Assembly (NCBI RefSeq): GCF_001418655.1
Contig: NZ_LIQZ01000064.1
Location: 1-45,796 of the forward strand
Reading direction: 5' to 3'
Source: Streptomyces phaeochromogenes
GTDB lineage: Bacteria > Actinomycetota > Actinomycetes > Streptomycetales > Streptomycetaceae
Length of the DNA stretch: 45,796 nucleotides
Shown here one piece after another: positions 23,300-31,068 of the stretch (positions are counted from its first letter, which is position 1; the number at the start of each line of letters is the position of its first letter). Position numbers and translations under genes: made by a program. The notes beneath the pieces were generated by a model. The model made no database searches and was not told the DNA's origin. It saw only the letters and a program-made list of their open reading frames with translations.

Positions 23300-25519
23300 A
23301 TGAGCAACTACGCGCACATCACGTCCGTACCGGCGGCTTCGGAGCACGCCGGGACGCGTACGTCCGTCCGCTCACTGCCCACCTGGGCGGCACCCGCGGC
23401 ACTCGGAGCCGTCCTGGTGCTCGCGGCGATCCTGTACGGATGGGCACTGGGTTCCCTGGGCTGGGGCAACAGCTACTACTCGGCGGCCGTGAAGTCGATG
23501 GGGAAGAGCTGGACGAACTTCCTTTTCGGCTCCTTCGACCCGATCGGCGTCGTCACGGTCGACAAGCCGCCGGCCGCGCTCTGGCCGCAGGTGATCAGCA
23601 GCAAGTTCTTCGGGTTGCACGGGTGGGCCCTGATGCTGCCGCAGGTGCTCGAAGGAGTGGCCGCGGTGCTGGTGCTGCACCGCACCGTTCGCCGTTGGGC
23701 GGGTGAGGGCGCGGCGCTGGTCGCCGCCCTGGTGCTCACGCTCACGCCCATCACCGTGGCCATCAACCGGGACAACAACCCGGACACGCTGCTGGTCCTG
23801 CTGCTGGTGTCGGCGGCGTACGCGCTCACCCGCGCGCTGCAGGCGGAGGGCAGGTCCGCGACCTGGTGGCTGTGCGCGAGCGGCTTCCTGATCGGGTGCG
23901 GATTCCTCACCAAAATGCTCGCCGCCTGGATGGTCGTCCCCGCGTTCGCCGTCGCCTGGCTCGTGGGAGGAAGCGGCGCCTGGATACCGCGAGTGCGGCG
24001 TCTGCTGGGCGCGGGAGCCATCCTGGCGGCGTCCTCCCTGTGGTGGGTCGCCATGGTCGCCCTGTGGCCGGGCGACCGCCCGTACATCGGCGGCAGTGAG
24101 GACGGCTCGGCCTGGGACCTCGTGATCGGCTACAACGGGCTGGGGCGGGTCTTCGGTTCCAGTGACGGCATGCCCCAGGGCATGGGCGGCGGGGGAGGCG
24201 GAGGCGGCGGCGGGTTCGCCGGCGGGTTCGGCGGCCAGTCCGGTCCGACCCGGATGTTCGACTCGCAGGTGGGCGGTCAGATCAGCTGGCTGCTGCCCCT
24301 CTGCGGACTGGCGCTGGCCGGCGCGGTCGTGGTGGTGGTGCTGCACCGACGCGGGAAGCTGCCCGCCTCCGCCCTGCTGCCGGCCTCCGGCTGGCTGCTG
24401 TGGGGAACCTGGCTGGTGGTCTGCGCCGCCGTGTTCTCGACCCAGAAGGGCATCTTCCACCCGTACTACACCACCCAACTCGCCCCGGCCATCGCCGCTC
24501 TGTGCGGTGGGCTGACGGCCGGCCTGGTCCGTGTGCACCGTGCGGGCTTCCGCTGGGCGCCCCTGGCCGGCGCGGCCGGGGTCCTGGTGAGCGTGGTCTG
24601 GGCGGTGGTGCTGGTCCGCCGTGTACCCGACTGGAACGGCTGGCTGGTGTGGCCGGTGCTGCTCGTGGGCTGCGCCGCCGTCGTCCTGCTGGTGCTGGCA
24701 CGACGGAACGCCCGGTTGCTGACGGTCGCCGTGGGCGCGGCGGTGGCGTCGGTCCTCGTCGCCCCCGGAGCCTGGGCGGTGAGCGTGCCCGGCTCCACCG
24801 GTATGGGCGGCTCCAACCCGACGGCCGGGCCGACGACGATGGGCTTCGGCGGGGGCGGCGGAATGCCCCGGCAGGGTGGAAACGGCGGAGGCCTTCCGTC
24901 GGGCATGCCGTCCGGGATGCCGTCGAACATGCCGGGCCTCCCCGGCGCCGACGGCTCCTCGAGCGGGTCCGGTGCACCCCCGTCCGGCGAGATGCCGTCC
25001 GGGATGCCTTCCGGCATGCCCACGGCGGGAGCGGGGGGCGGTACGCCAGGAGCCGGCTCGGGAAGTGCCCCGGGCGGTCCCGGCGGTCCCGGCGGCGGTG
25101 GGGAACTCACCACTGACCAGCGCAAGATCCTCCAGTACGCCGTCAAGCAGGCACCCGACGCACGAATCAAGCTCGCCGTCGAGGGCGGCGCCCTGTCCGC
25201 CAGCTCCTTCATCCTGGGCACCGACGAGACCGTCATCGGCATGGGCGGCTTCACGAACAGCGACAACGCGCCGTCGGTGGCCCAGCTGAAGGAGTGGACC
25301 AAGAACGGCGAACTGCGCTACATCCTGGGTTCCGGCACCAACGGCGGCGGGCCCGGCGGCATGTCGGGCGGATACGCCAAGCAGCGCTCCGACTGGATCG
25401 CCGACAACTGCACGAAGGTGCCGGCGTCGTCCTACGGCGGCACGTCCTCCGAGGAGGACAGCGGAGCTGTGATGGGATTCGGGGGAGCCGGCGTGCTCTA
25501 CGACTGCGCGGCCAAGTAA
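23300..25519 (+). CDS. GT39/ArnT-like membrane glycosyltransferase with Gly-Met-Pro repeat domain
   Basis: A 739-residue polytopic enzyme with ten or more helices up to about residue 500. Family features are GWGNSYYSAAVKSM in the first outer loop, GVVTVDKPPAALWPQ and NRDNNPDTLLVLLL, which surround the active site of lipid-linked-sugar transferases. A poly-Gly loop lies near 293-305. After the last helix comes a Gly/Pro/Ser stretch with GMPSG/GMPSN units (about 531-577). A folded C-terminal domain of about 130 residues (LTTDQRKILQYAVKQAPDARIKLAV onwards) ends in NCTKVPAS...LYDCAAK, two cysteines that could form a disulphide. It probably glycosylates a surface protein or polymer using the adjacent GT2-GtrA product, and directly precedes the second two-component pair. 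Confidence 0.87.
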   Translation: MSNYAHITSVPAASEHAGTRTSVRSLPTWAAPAALGAVLVLAAILYGWALGSLGWGNSYYSAAVKSMGKSWTNFLFGSFDPIGVVTVDKPPAALWPQVISSKFFGLHGWALMLPQVLEGVAAVLVLHRTVRRWAGEGAALVAALVLTLTPITVAINRDNNPDTLLVLLLVSAAYALTRALQAEGRSATWWLCASGFLIGCGFLTKMLAAWMVVPAFAVAWLVGGSGAWIPRVRRLLGAGAILAASSLWWVAMVALWPGDRPYIGGSEDGSAWDLVIGYNGLGRVFGSSDGMPQGMGGGGGGGGGGFAGGFGGQSGPTRMFDSQVGGQISWLLPLCGLALAGAVVVVVLHRRGKLPASALLPASGWLLWGTWLVVCAAVFSTQKGIFHPYYTTQLAPAIAALCGGLTAGLVRVHRAGFRWAPLAGAAGVLVSVVWAVVLVRRVPDWNGWLVWPVLLVGCAAVVLLVLARRNARLLTVAVGAAVASVLVAPGAWAVSVPGSTGMGGSNPTAGPTTMGFGGGGGMPRQGGNGGGLPSGMPSGMPSNMPGLPGADGSSSGSGAPPSGEMPSGMPSGMPTAGAGGGTPGAGSGSAPGGPGGPGGGGELTTDQRKILQYAVKQAPDARIKLAVEGGALSASSFILGTDETVIGMGGFTNSDNAPSVAQLKEWTKNGELRYILGSGTNGGGPGGMSGGYAKQRSDWIADNCTKVPASSYGGTSSEEDSGAVMGFGGAGVLYDCAAK
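24890..25030 (+). repeat. Gly-Met-Pro repeat in GT39 protein
   Basis: Two clusters of 15-base units (TCGGGCATGCCG / TCCGGGATGCCG-like) encode GMPSG motifs, separated by a Ser/Gly spacer. This is the same motif class as in the CotH protein, in a protein of unrelated fold. Confidence 0.75.
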
Positions 25520-25569
25520 CCCGGGCCGGAGCGGGCACCACCAGACGGCAGAACGGACCAGCAGACGTC

Positions 25570-26313
25570 ATGACCGACAGGCCCCCAGCAGCGAGGCCGG
25601 GACATCGGCTCCTCGTGGTCGAGGACGAGCCCAGCATCCGTACGCTGCTGGAGGCGACGCTCCGTCTGACCGGATACGAGGTGAGCAGCACCGACACCGG
25701 GCAGTCGGCCCTCCTGGAGGTCGAACGCCTGGAACCGCACCTGGTCCTGCTCGACGTGATGCTGCCCGACCTGGACGGCTTCGAGGTGACCCGCAGACTG
25801 CGGGCGGCGGGGAACGACTGTCCGATCCTGTTCCTCACCGCCCGCACCGGCACCCACGACCGGGTCAGCGGCCTGCGCGCGGGCGGAGACGACTACGTCT
25901 CCAAACCGTTCAACATCGAGGAGGTCCTGCTGCGCATCGAGGCCATCCTGCGCCGAACGGCTCCGGCCATCACGGCACGGGTGATGCCGAGCGTCCTGAG
26001 CTACGCCGACCTGGAACTCGACGAGGGCGCCCACGAGGTGCACCGCGCGGGGGAGTACATCGCGCTGTCACCCACCGAGTTCAAGCTCCTGGCCTACCTC
26101 CTGGCGAACGCGGGCCAGGTGGTGACCAAGGTCCAGATCCTCGACCACGTCTGGAGCTACGACTTCGCCGGTGACGTACGGATCATCGAGACGTACGTCC
26201 GCTACCTCCGCAAGAAGATCGACTGCTTCGATCCACCCCTCATCCAGACCGTGCGCGGTGTCGGCTACAGCCTGCGTCTTCCCCGCGACCACGCAGGGAC
26301 GTCGGAGCAGTGA
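25570..26313 (+). CDS. OmpR-family response regulator, second paralogue
   Basis: A 247-residue regulator with a receiver domain (acidic pair in VVEDE, phosphoacceptor D62 in LLDVMLPD, K112 in SKPF). The winged-helix domain has SPTEFKLLAYLLANAGQVV and IIETYVRYLRKKID. It starts at ATG 25570, 50 bases after the GT39 gene, and overlaps the kinase GTG by 4 bases. It is clearly a paralogue of the regulator at 18622, with identical stretches such as PSIRTLL and SPTEF.KLL-type blocks, yet differs in the recognition-helix flank. The two may bind overlapping but distinct sites. Confidence 0.93.
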   Translation: MTDRPPAARPGHRLLVVEDEPSIRTLLEATLRLTGYEVSSTDTGQSALLEVERLEPHLVLLDVMLPDLDGFEVTRRLRAAGNDCPILFLTARTGTHDRVSGLRAGGDDYVSKPFNIEEVLLRIEAILRRTAPAITARVMPSVLSYADLELDEGAHEVHRAGEYIALSPTEFKLLAYLLANAGQVVTKVQILDHVWSYDFAGDVRIIETYVRYLRKKIDCFDPPLIQTVRGVGYSLRLPRDHAGTSEQ

Positions 26314-27848
26314 CCCACCTCCTGCCCCGGCCGCCCAGATCACTGAGACGACGCCTCGTCGTGGGTGTCACCGTGCTCGCCACCGCGGCGGTCCTGGCTT
26401 CCCAGGCCATCGGTTATGTAGTGCTTCGGTCCTGGCTGCTGGACCGCGTCGACGAGCAACTCGTCGAGTTCCACCCACCGGCACCGGCCTTCTACGACGC
26501 CCTGGACGGCACACTCCCGGCGCCGGGGAAACAACTGGACGTGCTGCCCTCGGATTTCCACGTCTACTTCTACGACGCCTCAGGCCACCGTCTGAACGGT
26601 TCCCTCGGCTCCGAATCAAAGCCGGGACCTCAGCTGGCCGATGAGGTGCAGGACCTCGGTCTGCGGGACGGACATCCGGAAACCATGCCCGCCACGAGCG
26701 GTGACGGCCGCTGGCGAGTGATGCTCAACCCCGGCCCGGACGGAATGAGCGCGGTGGTCACCCTGCCGCTCGACACCGTCGACGGCGCCGCCTCGAAGGT
26801 CTTGTGGCTGAACGCAGTCCTGCTTGCCGTCACGATCGTTGCCCTGCTCGCCCTGGGCCGGTGGGTGGTCAGGCTGGGCCTGTTGCCCTTGACCAGAATG
26901 GAAAGTACCGCCCAGGACATCACCGCGGGTCGGCTCGGCCTGCGGTTGCCCGACACCGATCCGCGCACCGAGATCGGACGGCTGGGCCGGGTCCTGAACT
27001 CCATGCTCGACCGCCTCCAGAAGGCGCTGCTGGCCCGCGAGGCCTCCGAGGCGCGGCTGCGTCGGTTCGTCGCCGACGCAGGGCACGAACTGCGCACCCC
27101 GCTCACCGCCATCCAGGGCTACGCCCAACTCGCACTGCGCCCGGAGCGGCGCCCGGCGCAGGAACTGCAGGAGGCCAACAGGTTCATCGCGCAGAACGCG
27201 GAACGCATGAGCCTGCTCGTCGACGACCTCCAGCTGCTTGCCACCCTGGACAAGGAACCCTCCTACCGGAGGGAACGGGTCGACCTGCTGTCCCTGGCAG
27301 CGGACGCCGTCAGTGCGACCGCCGTCCACCGTGCGTCCCATCCCGTCGACCTCGGCCCGCTGCACACGGCGGCCGATCCCACCGGAGCCGAGGAACTCGA
27401 CGTCGCGGAGACCGTCGGCGACCGGCACCGGCTGCGGCAGATCCTCGAGAACCTGCTGTCCAACGCCCGCGTCCACACCCCGCCGGGCACATGCGTCCAC
27501 GTCCGCGTCGGCACGGCGGAGGCGGGGCCCGGAACGGGCGGCACGGACCGACCCGGACGCTCCGCCGCTTCACCGCCCCTGCCGGAACGCCTGCCGATCA
27601 ACGTGATCGAGGTGGCGGACGAAGGGCCGGGCCTCGAACCCGTCGACGCCGAGCTCGTCTTCGAACGCTTCTACCGCGCCGACCCCGCCCGTTCGCGCCT
27701 CCACGGCGGCAGCGGCCTCGGTCTCGCCATCGCCGCGGCCATCGCCGAGGGCCATGGCGGCCGCCTCGAACTCGACACGACTCCCGGCCATGGCTGCACC
27801 TTCCGCCTGGTCCTGCCCGCAGCCGACCCGGGCCGGGAACCTCGCTGA
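26310..27848 (+). CDS. Sensor histidine kinase, second paralogue
   Basis: A 512-residue membrane kinase. Helices lie near 15-42 and 163-186, with about 120 extracytoplasmic residues between. A HAMP region follows (LLPLTRMESTAQDITAGRL), then H259 in VADAGHELRTPLT. The ATPase motifs are ILENLLSNARVH, VADEGPGL and GGSGLGLAIAAAIAEGHGG. The layout, H-box and sensor segment DFHVYFYDASGHRL match the first kinase. GTG 26310 overlaps the regulator stop. No further gene follows in this unit; the next 130 bases are empty and then recombinase debris begins. Confidence 0.92.
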   Translation: MTHLLPRPPRSLRRRLVVGVTVLATAAVLASQAIGYVVLRSWLLDRVDEQLVEFHPPAPAFYDALDGTLPAPGKQLDVLPSDFHVYFYDASGHRLNGSLGSESKPGPQLADEVQDLGLRDGHPETMPATSGDGRWRVMLNPGPDGMSAVVTLPLDTVDGAASKVLWLNAVLLAVTIVALLALGRWVVRLGLLPLTRMESTAQDITAGRLGLRLPDTDPRTEIGRLGRVLNSMLDRLQKALLAREASEARLRRFVADAGHELRTPLTAIQGYAQLALRPERRPAQELQEANRFIAQNAERMSLLVDDLQLLATLDKEPSYRRERVDLLSLAADAVSATAVHRASHPVDLGPLHTAADPTGAEELDVAETVGDRHRLRQILENLLSNARVHTPPGTCVHVRVGTAEAGPGTGGTDRPGRSAASPPLPERLPINVIEVADEGPGLEPVDAELVFERFYRADPARSRLHGGSGLGLAIAAAIAEGHGGRLELDTTPGHGCTFRLVLPAADPGREPR

Positions 27849-27980
27849 TTGACGTGCAGGTTCTCCGAGGGCTTCTGAGAATGGAGATGATGCTCGTCAG
27901 CAGGTCAGCGGTGTGCATGATACCCGTGCTGCGATCTCCAGGAATCTGCGAGTAACTATGGGAAGTTCGCAGCAACTTCA

Positions 27981-28876
27981 GTGATCCATGTGCTTGTGTC
28001 AGATTCTGAAGGTCGCACTCTCACTCTCGTGCCGCCGCCACGTGCTGCGGAGGAGGGATCAGGTTCGATCGAGACCGGTTTGGCAGCTGTCGTCACGCTC
28101 CAGCGGCGCCGCCAGGCACGGATGTCCGCCCAGGACGAGCAGGGCTTCTTCGTCGACGCGCCCACCGAGTACCAGTGGGCACGGGACTCAGCCGGACTGG
28201 CCCCGTCGACGATCGACCAGCTGATCATGATGCGGTTCGGAGCGACGGTGGAACCTGTCGACCCGTTGAACAGGTCTGTGCACCGTGGGGACTTCGGGTT
28301 GCGGATCCCAACCTCACAAGCGGCGATGAGGGAGTTCTTCGCCCGCTGGCGGGAGCAGTTGCCGTACGCCCGGAAGTACGCCGTGGCCTGCCGCGACTAC
28401 GTCATGACGAAGATCGCGTACCTCTCCGGAGCACGGGCTGCCGGGCTGTGCCCGGTGACGATCGGCGACATTCACTGGGAACACGGCCAGTGGGGCCGGT
28501 TCGTCGTCCAGGCAAGGGCGCTCGCGGCTCGGGACACGGCCCCGAGAGGCCTACATGTTCCGAGAGGGGCGCGAGCTGCTCTGGTGGTACATCGAGGAGG
28601 TCCGGGCGGAGTTCGGCGACGACGCTGATCACCCGTCCGCGCCCCTGTGGCCGTCCGAGCGCAAGCCCAGGGCGATAGCGGCGCTGAACCTGCCGATCGC
28701 CCCGGCGACCACACCCTCGACATTCCGCCGCCAGCTCCACGCGGCGGCCGCGAGCTACCTGACCGGCCCGATCACCGACCTCTTCCCGCACCTCTTCAAC
28801 CCCGAGCATGCCAAAGGTGGCAGCGAGCTCGCGGGCGGCCCAGCGCCTGGTGATGGACAAGGGAAACCTTCAGTGA
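27981..28876 (+). pseudogene. Tyrosine recombinase (integrase-like), multiply frameshifted and deleted
   Basis: The start region and FFVDAPTEYQWARDSAGLAPSTID match the N-terminus of a Streptomyces integrase-like family. About 65 family residues are then missing before MRFGATVEPVDPLNR...HRGDFGLRIP. The core YVMTKIAYLSGARAAGLCPVTIGDIHWEHGQWGRF stays in the first frame. KGARGSG continues in a second frame and YMFREGRELLWWYIEEV in a third, so at least two indels occur near 28510-28550. After LFPHLF the catalytic R-H-x-x-H box and tyrosine region are deleted. The conserved end SSRAAQRLVMDKGNLQ and TGA 28874-28876 lie in yet another frame. It is certainly inactive, and marks the left edge of the siderophore island. 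Confidence 0.82.
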
Positions 28877-29150
28877 AGTGGAATCTGCGGATGGTGGCCG
28901 CTCAGCGGGACCTGTGGCGTCCCACCGAGTTGCTGGAGGTGTTCAAGACAGTTGGATTCACGCCGTCGCTGAGCACGGTCGCCGCGATGTGGAGCGGCAC
29001 ACCGGTCACGGTGCGGCTCGACGACCTTGACAAGATCTGTGCCGTGCTGAACTGCACGGTTGGAGACCTGCTCCAGGCCGAGCCCCTGGAGGCCGCTGCG
29101 GCAAAGACCGAAGCACTGCCGAAGGCTGTAGTCGCTGAAGGCTTCGACGG
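28873..29150 (+). pseudogene. Helix-turn-helix companion gene of the recombinase, 3' end lost
   Basis: GTG 28873 overlaps the recombinase stop (GTGA), preserving the ancestral coupling. It encodes VKWNLRMVAAQRDLWRPTELL..., then WSGTPVTVRLDDLDKICAVLNCTVGDLLQAEP, a Cro/XRE-like DNA-binding domain of about 70 residues. After about residue 90 the family similarity stops and the frame runs on, antisense, into the ABC transporter gene without its own stop until 29934. The true 3' end is therefore missing. Around 29283-29310 another frame carries CADCGESWP, a C-x-x-C fragment that may be debris of a third cassette gene. The island junction therefore lies near 29150-29320. Confidence 0.6.
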
Positions 29151-29325
29151 GGGCCAGTACGGCCGACGCCCCGTCGGCAGGGCAGCCGTCGCTCGCTGCC
29201 ACCGAACTGACGAATGGCGACACGATCTCATCCCGCTCAGCGCCCGGACTGCCAGGGCTGGGGGGACTCACCCGGGACGACAAGCTGCGCGGACTGCGGC
29301 GAGTCCTGGCCTGGTCATGCAGTTG

Positions 29326-31068
29326 TCACCGAGCGGCCTCCCAGGCCGTCCACAACCCGGCGTACACACCACCGGCATCAACCAGCTCTCGGTGGGTGCC
29401 GGTCTCGATGATCCGACCGCGCTCCATCACCATGATCCGGTCGCAGGTCGCTGCTTGGGAGAGACGGTGCGCGACCACGACTGCGGTGCGCCCGGCGAGG
29501 ACAGCATCGGCAGCGCGGTCGAGCTGTCCGGCGTAGGCGGAGCCGGCCTCGGCGGTCGCTTCGTCAAGGATCACCAGATCGGCGTCGGCGAGCAGCAGGC
29601 GGGCGAGGGCGAGTTGCTGCGCCTGTGCGTCGGTGAGCGGGTGTCCGCCGACACCCAGCAGAGTGTCCAACCGGTCGGGGAGAACATCGAGGACCGATGC
29701 CGCGCCGGTGGCTTCCAGCGCTGCATGGAGGTCGAGGTCGGTGGCCCCGGGCGCGGCGAGGGTGAGGTTGTCGCGCAGGGTGCCCGCGAAGACGTGGACC
29801 TCCTGGGTGATCATCGCGGTACGGCTGGGGCGAGTCACCCTCCCGGCCTCGGGCAGGTGGGTGCCGGCGACCACGCCGGCGAGCGTGGTCTTGCCCGCCC
29901 CGGACACGCCGACGACGGCCACGCGCTGACCTGACGGGATGTCGAGGGTGATGTCGTCGAGCACCCGTGGCCCCTCGCCGTAACGGAACGAGACCGCGTC
30001 GAGCCGTACGGCGGTGCTCGCGGCCTGCGCTGGGACATCCGACGAGCCGAACGCGATCGTGACGACCCCGATCATGCGGCTCAGCGAGGCGAGGGCTGAC
30101 TGCAGGGTGTCGATGACCAGCAGCAGCTGGTTGACCGGTCCGAGCAGGCGCAGCACGAGCAGCATGGCGGTGGTGGCGGCGCCGACGGTCGATGCGTTGT
30201 GGTCGATGAGGACGAAGCCGACGACGAGTACGGCGGCCAGGCTCAGGCACTCCCCGAGGTTGAGCCGGGCATTGAGCATGCTCAGCACGGTGCGTGCACG
30301 GAGCGACTGCCCCGCGACGCGCCAGGAGTCCGTCATCACAGCCCGGTGTCGTTGTTCGGCGAGCCCGAAGCCGAGCACGGTGGCGTAGCCGCGCTGGGAC
30401 TCGAGGATCTGCTGGGCACGCGCGCTCATCGCCGTGCGCTCGGCGCGATGGACCCCCAGTCCGATGCGCAGGTACCACCGCACGGCCAGCACGTAGACCG
30501 GCAGTACGACGGCGAAGGCGGCGGCGTAGGGCCATTCCAGTGCCGCGAGCCCGCCCAGCGAGACGACGATGGTGAAGGCGGTGACGGTGAGCACCGGGAT
30601 CACGGCGGGGGCGGCGTCGGCGATGGCGGTGACGTCGTCGCTGGACCGCGAGATCAGGTCCCCGGTACCGGCGCGCTCGACGAGGTGCTGCGGGAGCGTC
30701 ATGGCGCGGCTCACGAGCTCCTCGCGCAGCGCGGCGAGGATGGAGTGGTAGACGCGGGTGGCGAGCACGATCGTCAGCGCGGTGCCCGCAGCGCCGAGCA
30801 CTGCCGAGAGTGCCATGACGACCGTGACCGTCAGCACTGTGGCGAGGTCCGCGGTGCCGGCCTGCACGCGGCCGACGAGGAATCCGATCGCCACGGGAAC
30901 GATCAGGTCGACGCCGGTGCTGACGATCCCCAGCACCCCGGTCGCTGCGAGCCGGAGCCGGTACCCGTGGCTGAGCCGCCACACCTCCCTGGCCGTCTCG
31001 CGGCCGCTCGCGACCGGCAGCCCGGCATGGGAAGTCGCGGTCTCGGCCACGGCGGAGGTGCCGTTCAC
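29326..31068 (-). CDS. ABC transporter half (membrane + ATPase), subunit with intact Walker motifs
   Basis: A 580-residue type IV ABC half-transporter. Six membrane helices span about residues 30-310, and the nucleotide-binding domain about 345-580. Walker A GVSGAGKT (388-395), Walker B LVILDE (498-503, with the catalytic glutamate) and the switch histidine (about 534, VVAHRLS) are intact. The signature LSGGQ is degraded to LTDAQ (478-482). It is the last gene of the leftward operon and overlaps its partner by 4 bases. It pairs with the product of the adjacent gene, whose defects are complementary. The arrangement with a siderophore-interacting protein recalls mycobacterial IrtAB, so ferric-siderophore import is the likely job; export is possible. 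Confidence 0.88.
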   Translation of the reverse strand: MNGTSAVAETATSHAGLPVASGRETAREVWRLSHGYRLRLAATGVLGIVSTGVDLIVPVAIGFLVGRVQAGTADLATVLTVTVVMALSAVLGAAGTALTIVLATRVYHSILAALREELVSRAMTLPQHLVERAGTGDLISRSSDDVTAIADAAPAVIPVLTVTAFTIVVSLGGLAALEWPYAAAFAVVLPVYVLAVRWYLRIGLGVHRAERTAMSARAQQILESQRGYATVLGFGLAEQRHRAVMTDSWRVAGQSLRARTVLSMLNARLNLGECLSLAAVLVVGFVLIDHNASTVGAATTAMLLVLRLLGPVNQLLLVIDTLQSALASLSRMIGVVTIAFGSSDVPAQAASTAVRLDAVSFRYGEGPRVLDDITLDIPSGQRVAVVGVSGAGKTTLAGVVAGTHLPEAGRVTRPSRTAMITQEVHVFAGTLRDNLTLAAPGATDLDLHAALEATGAASVLDVLPDRLDTLLGVGGHPLTDAQAQQLALARLLLADADLVILDEATAEAGSAYAGQLDRAADAVLAGRTAVVVAHRLSQAATCDRIMVMERGRIIETGTHRELVDAGGVYAGLWTAWEAAR

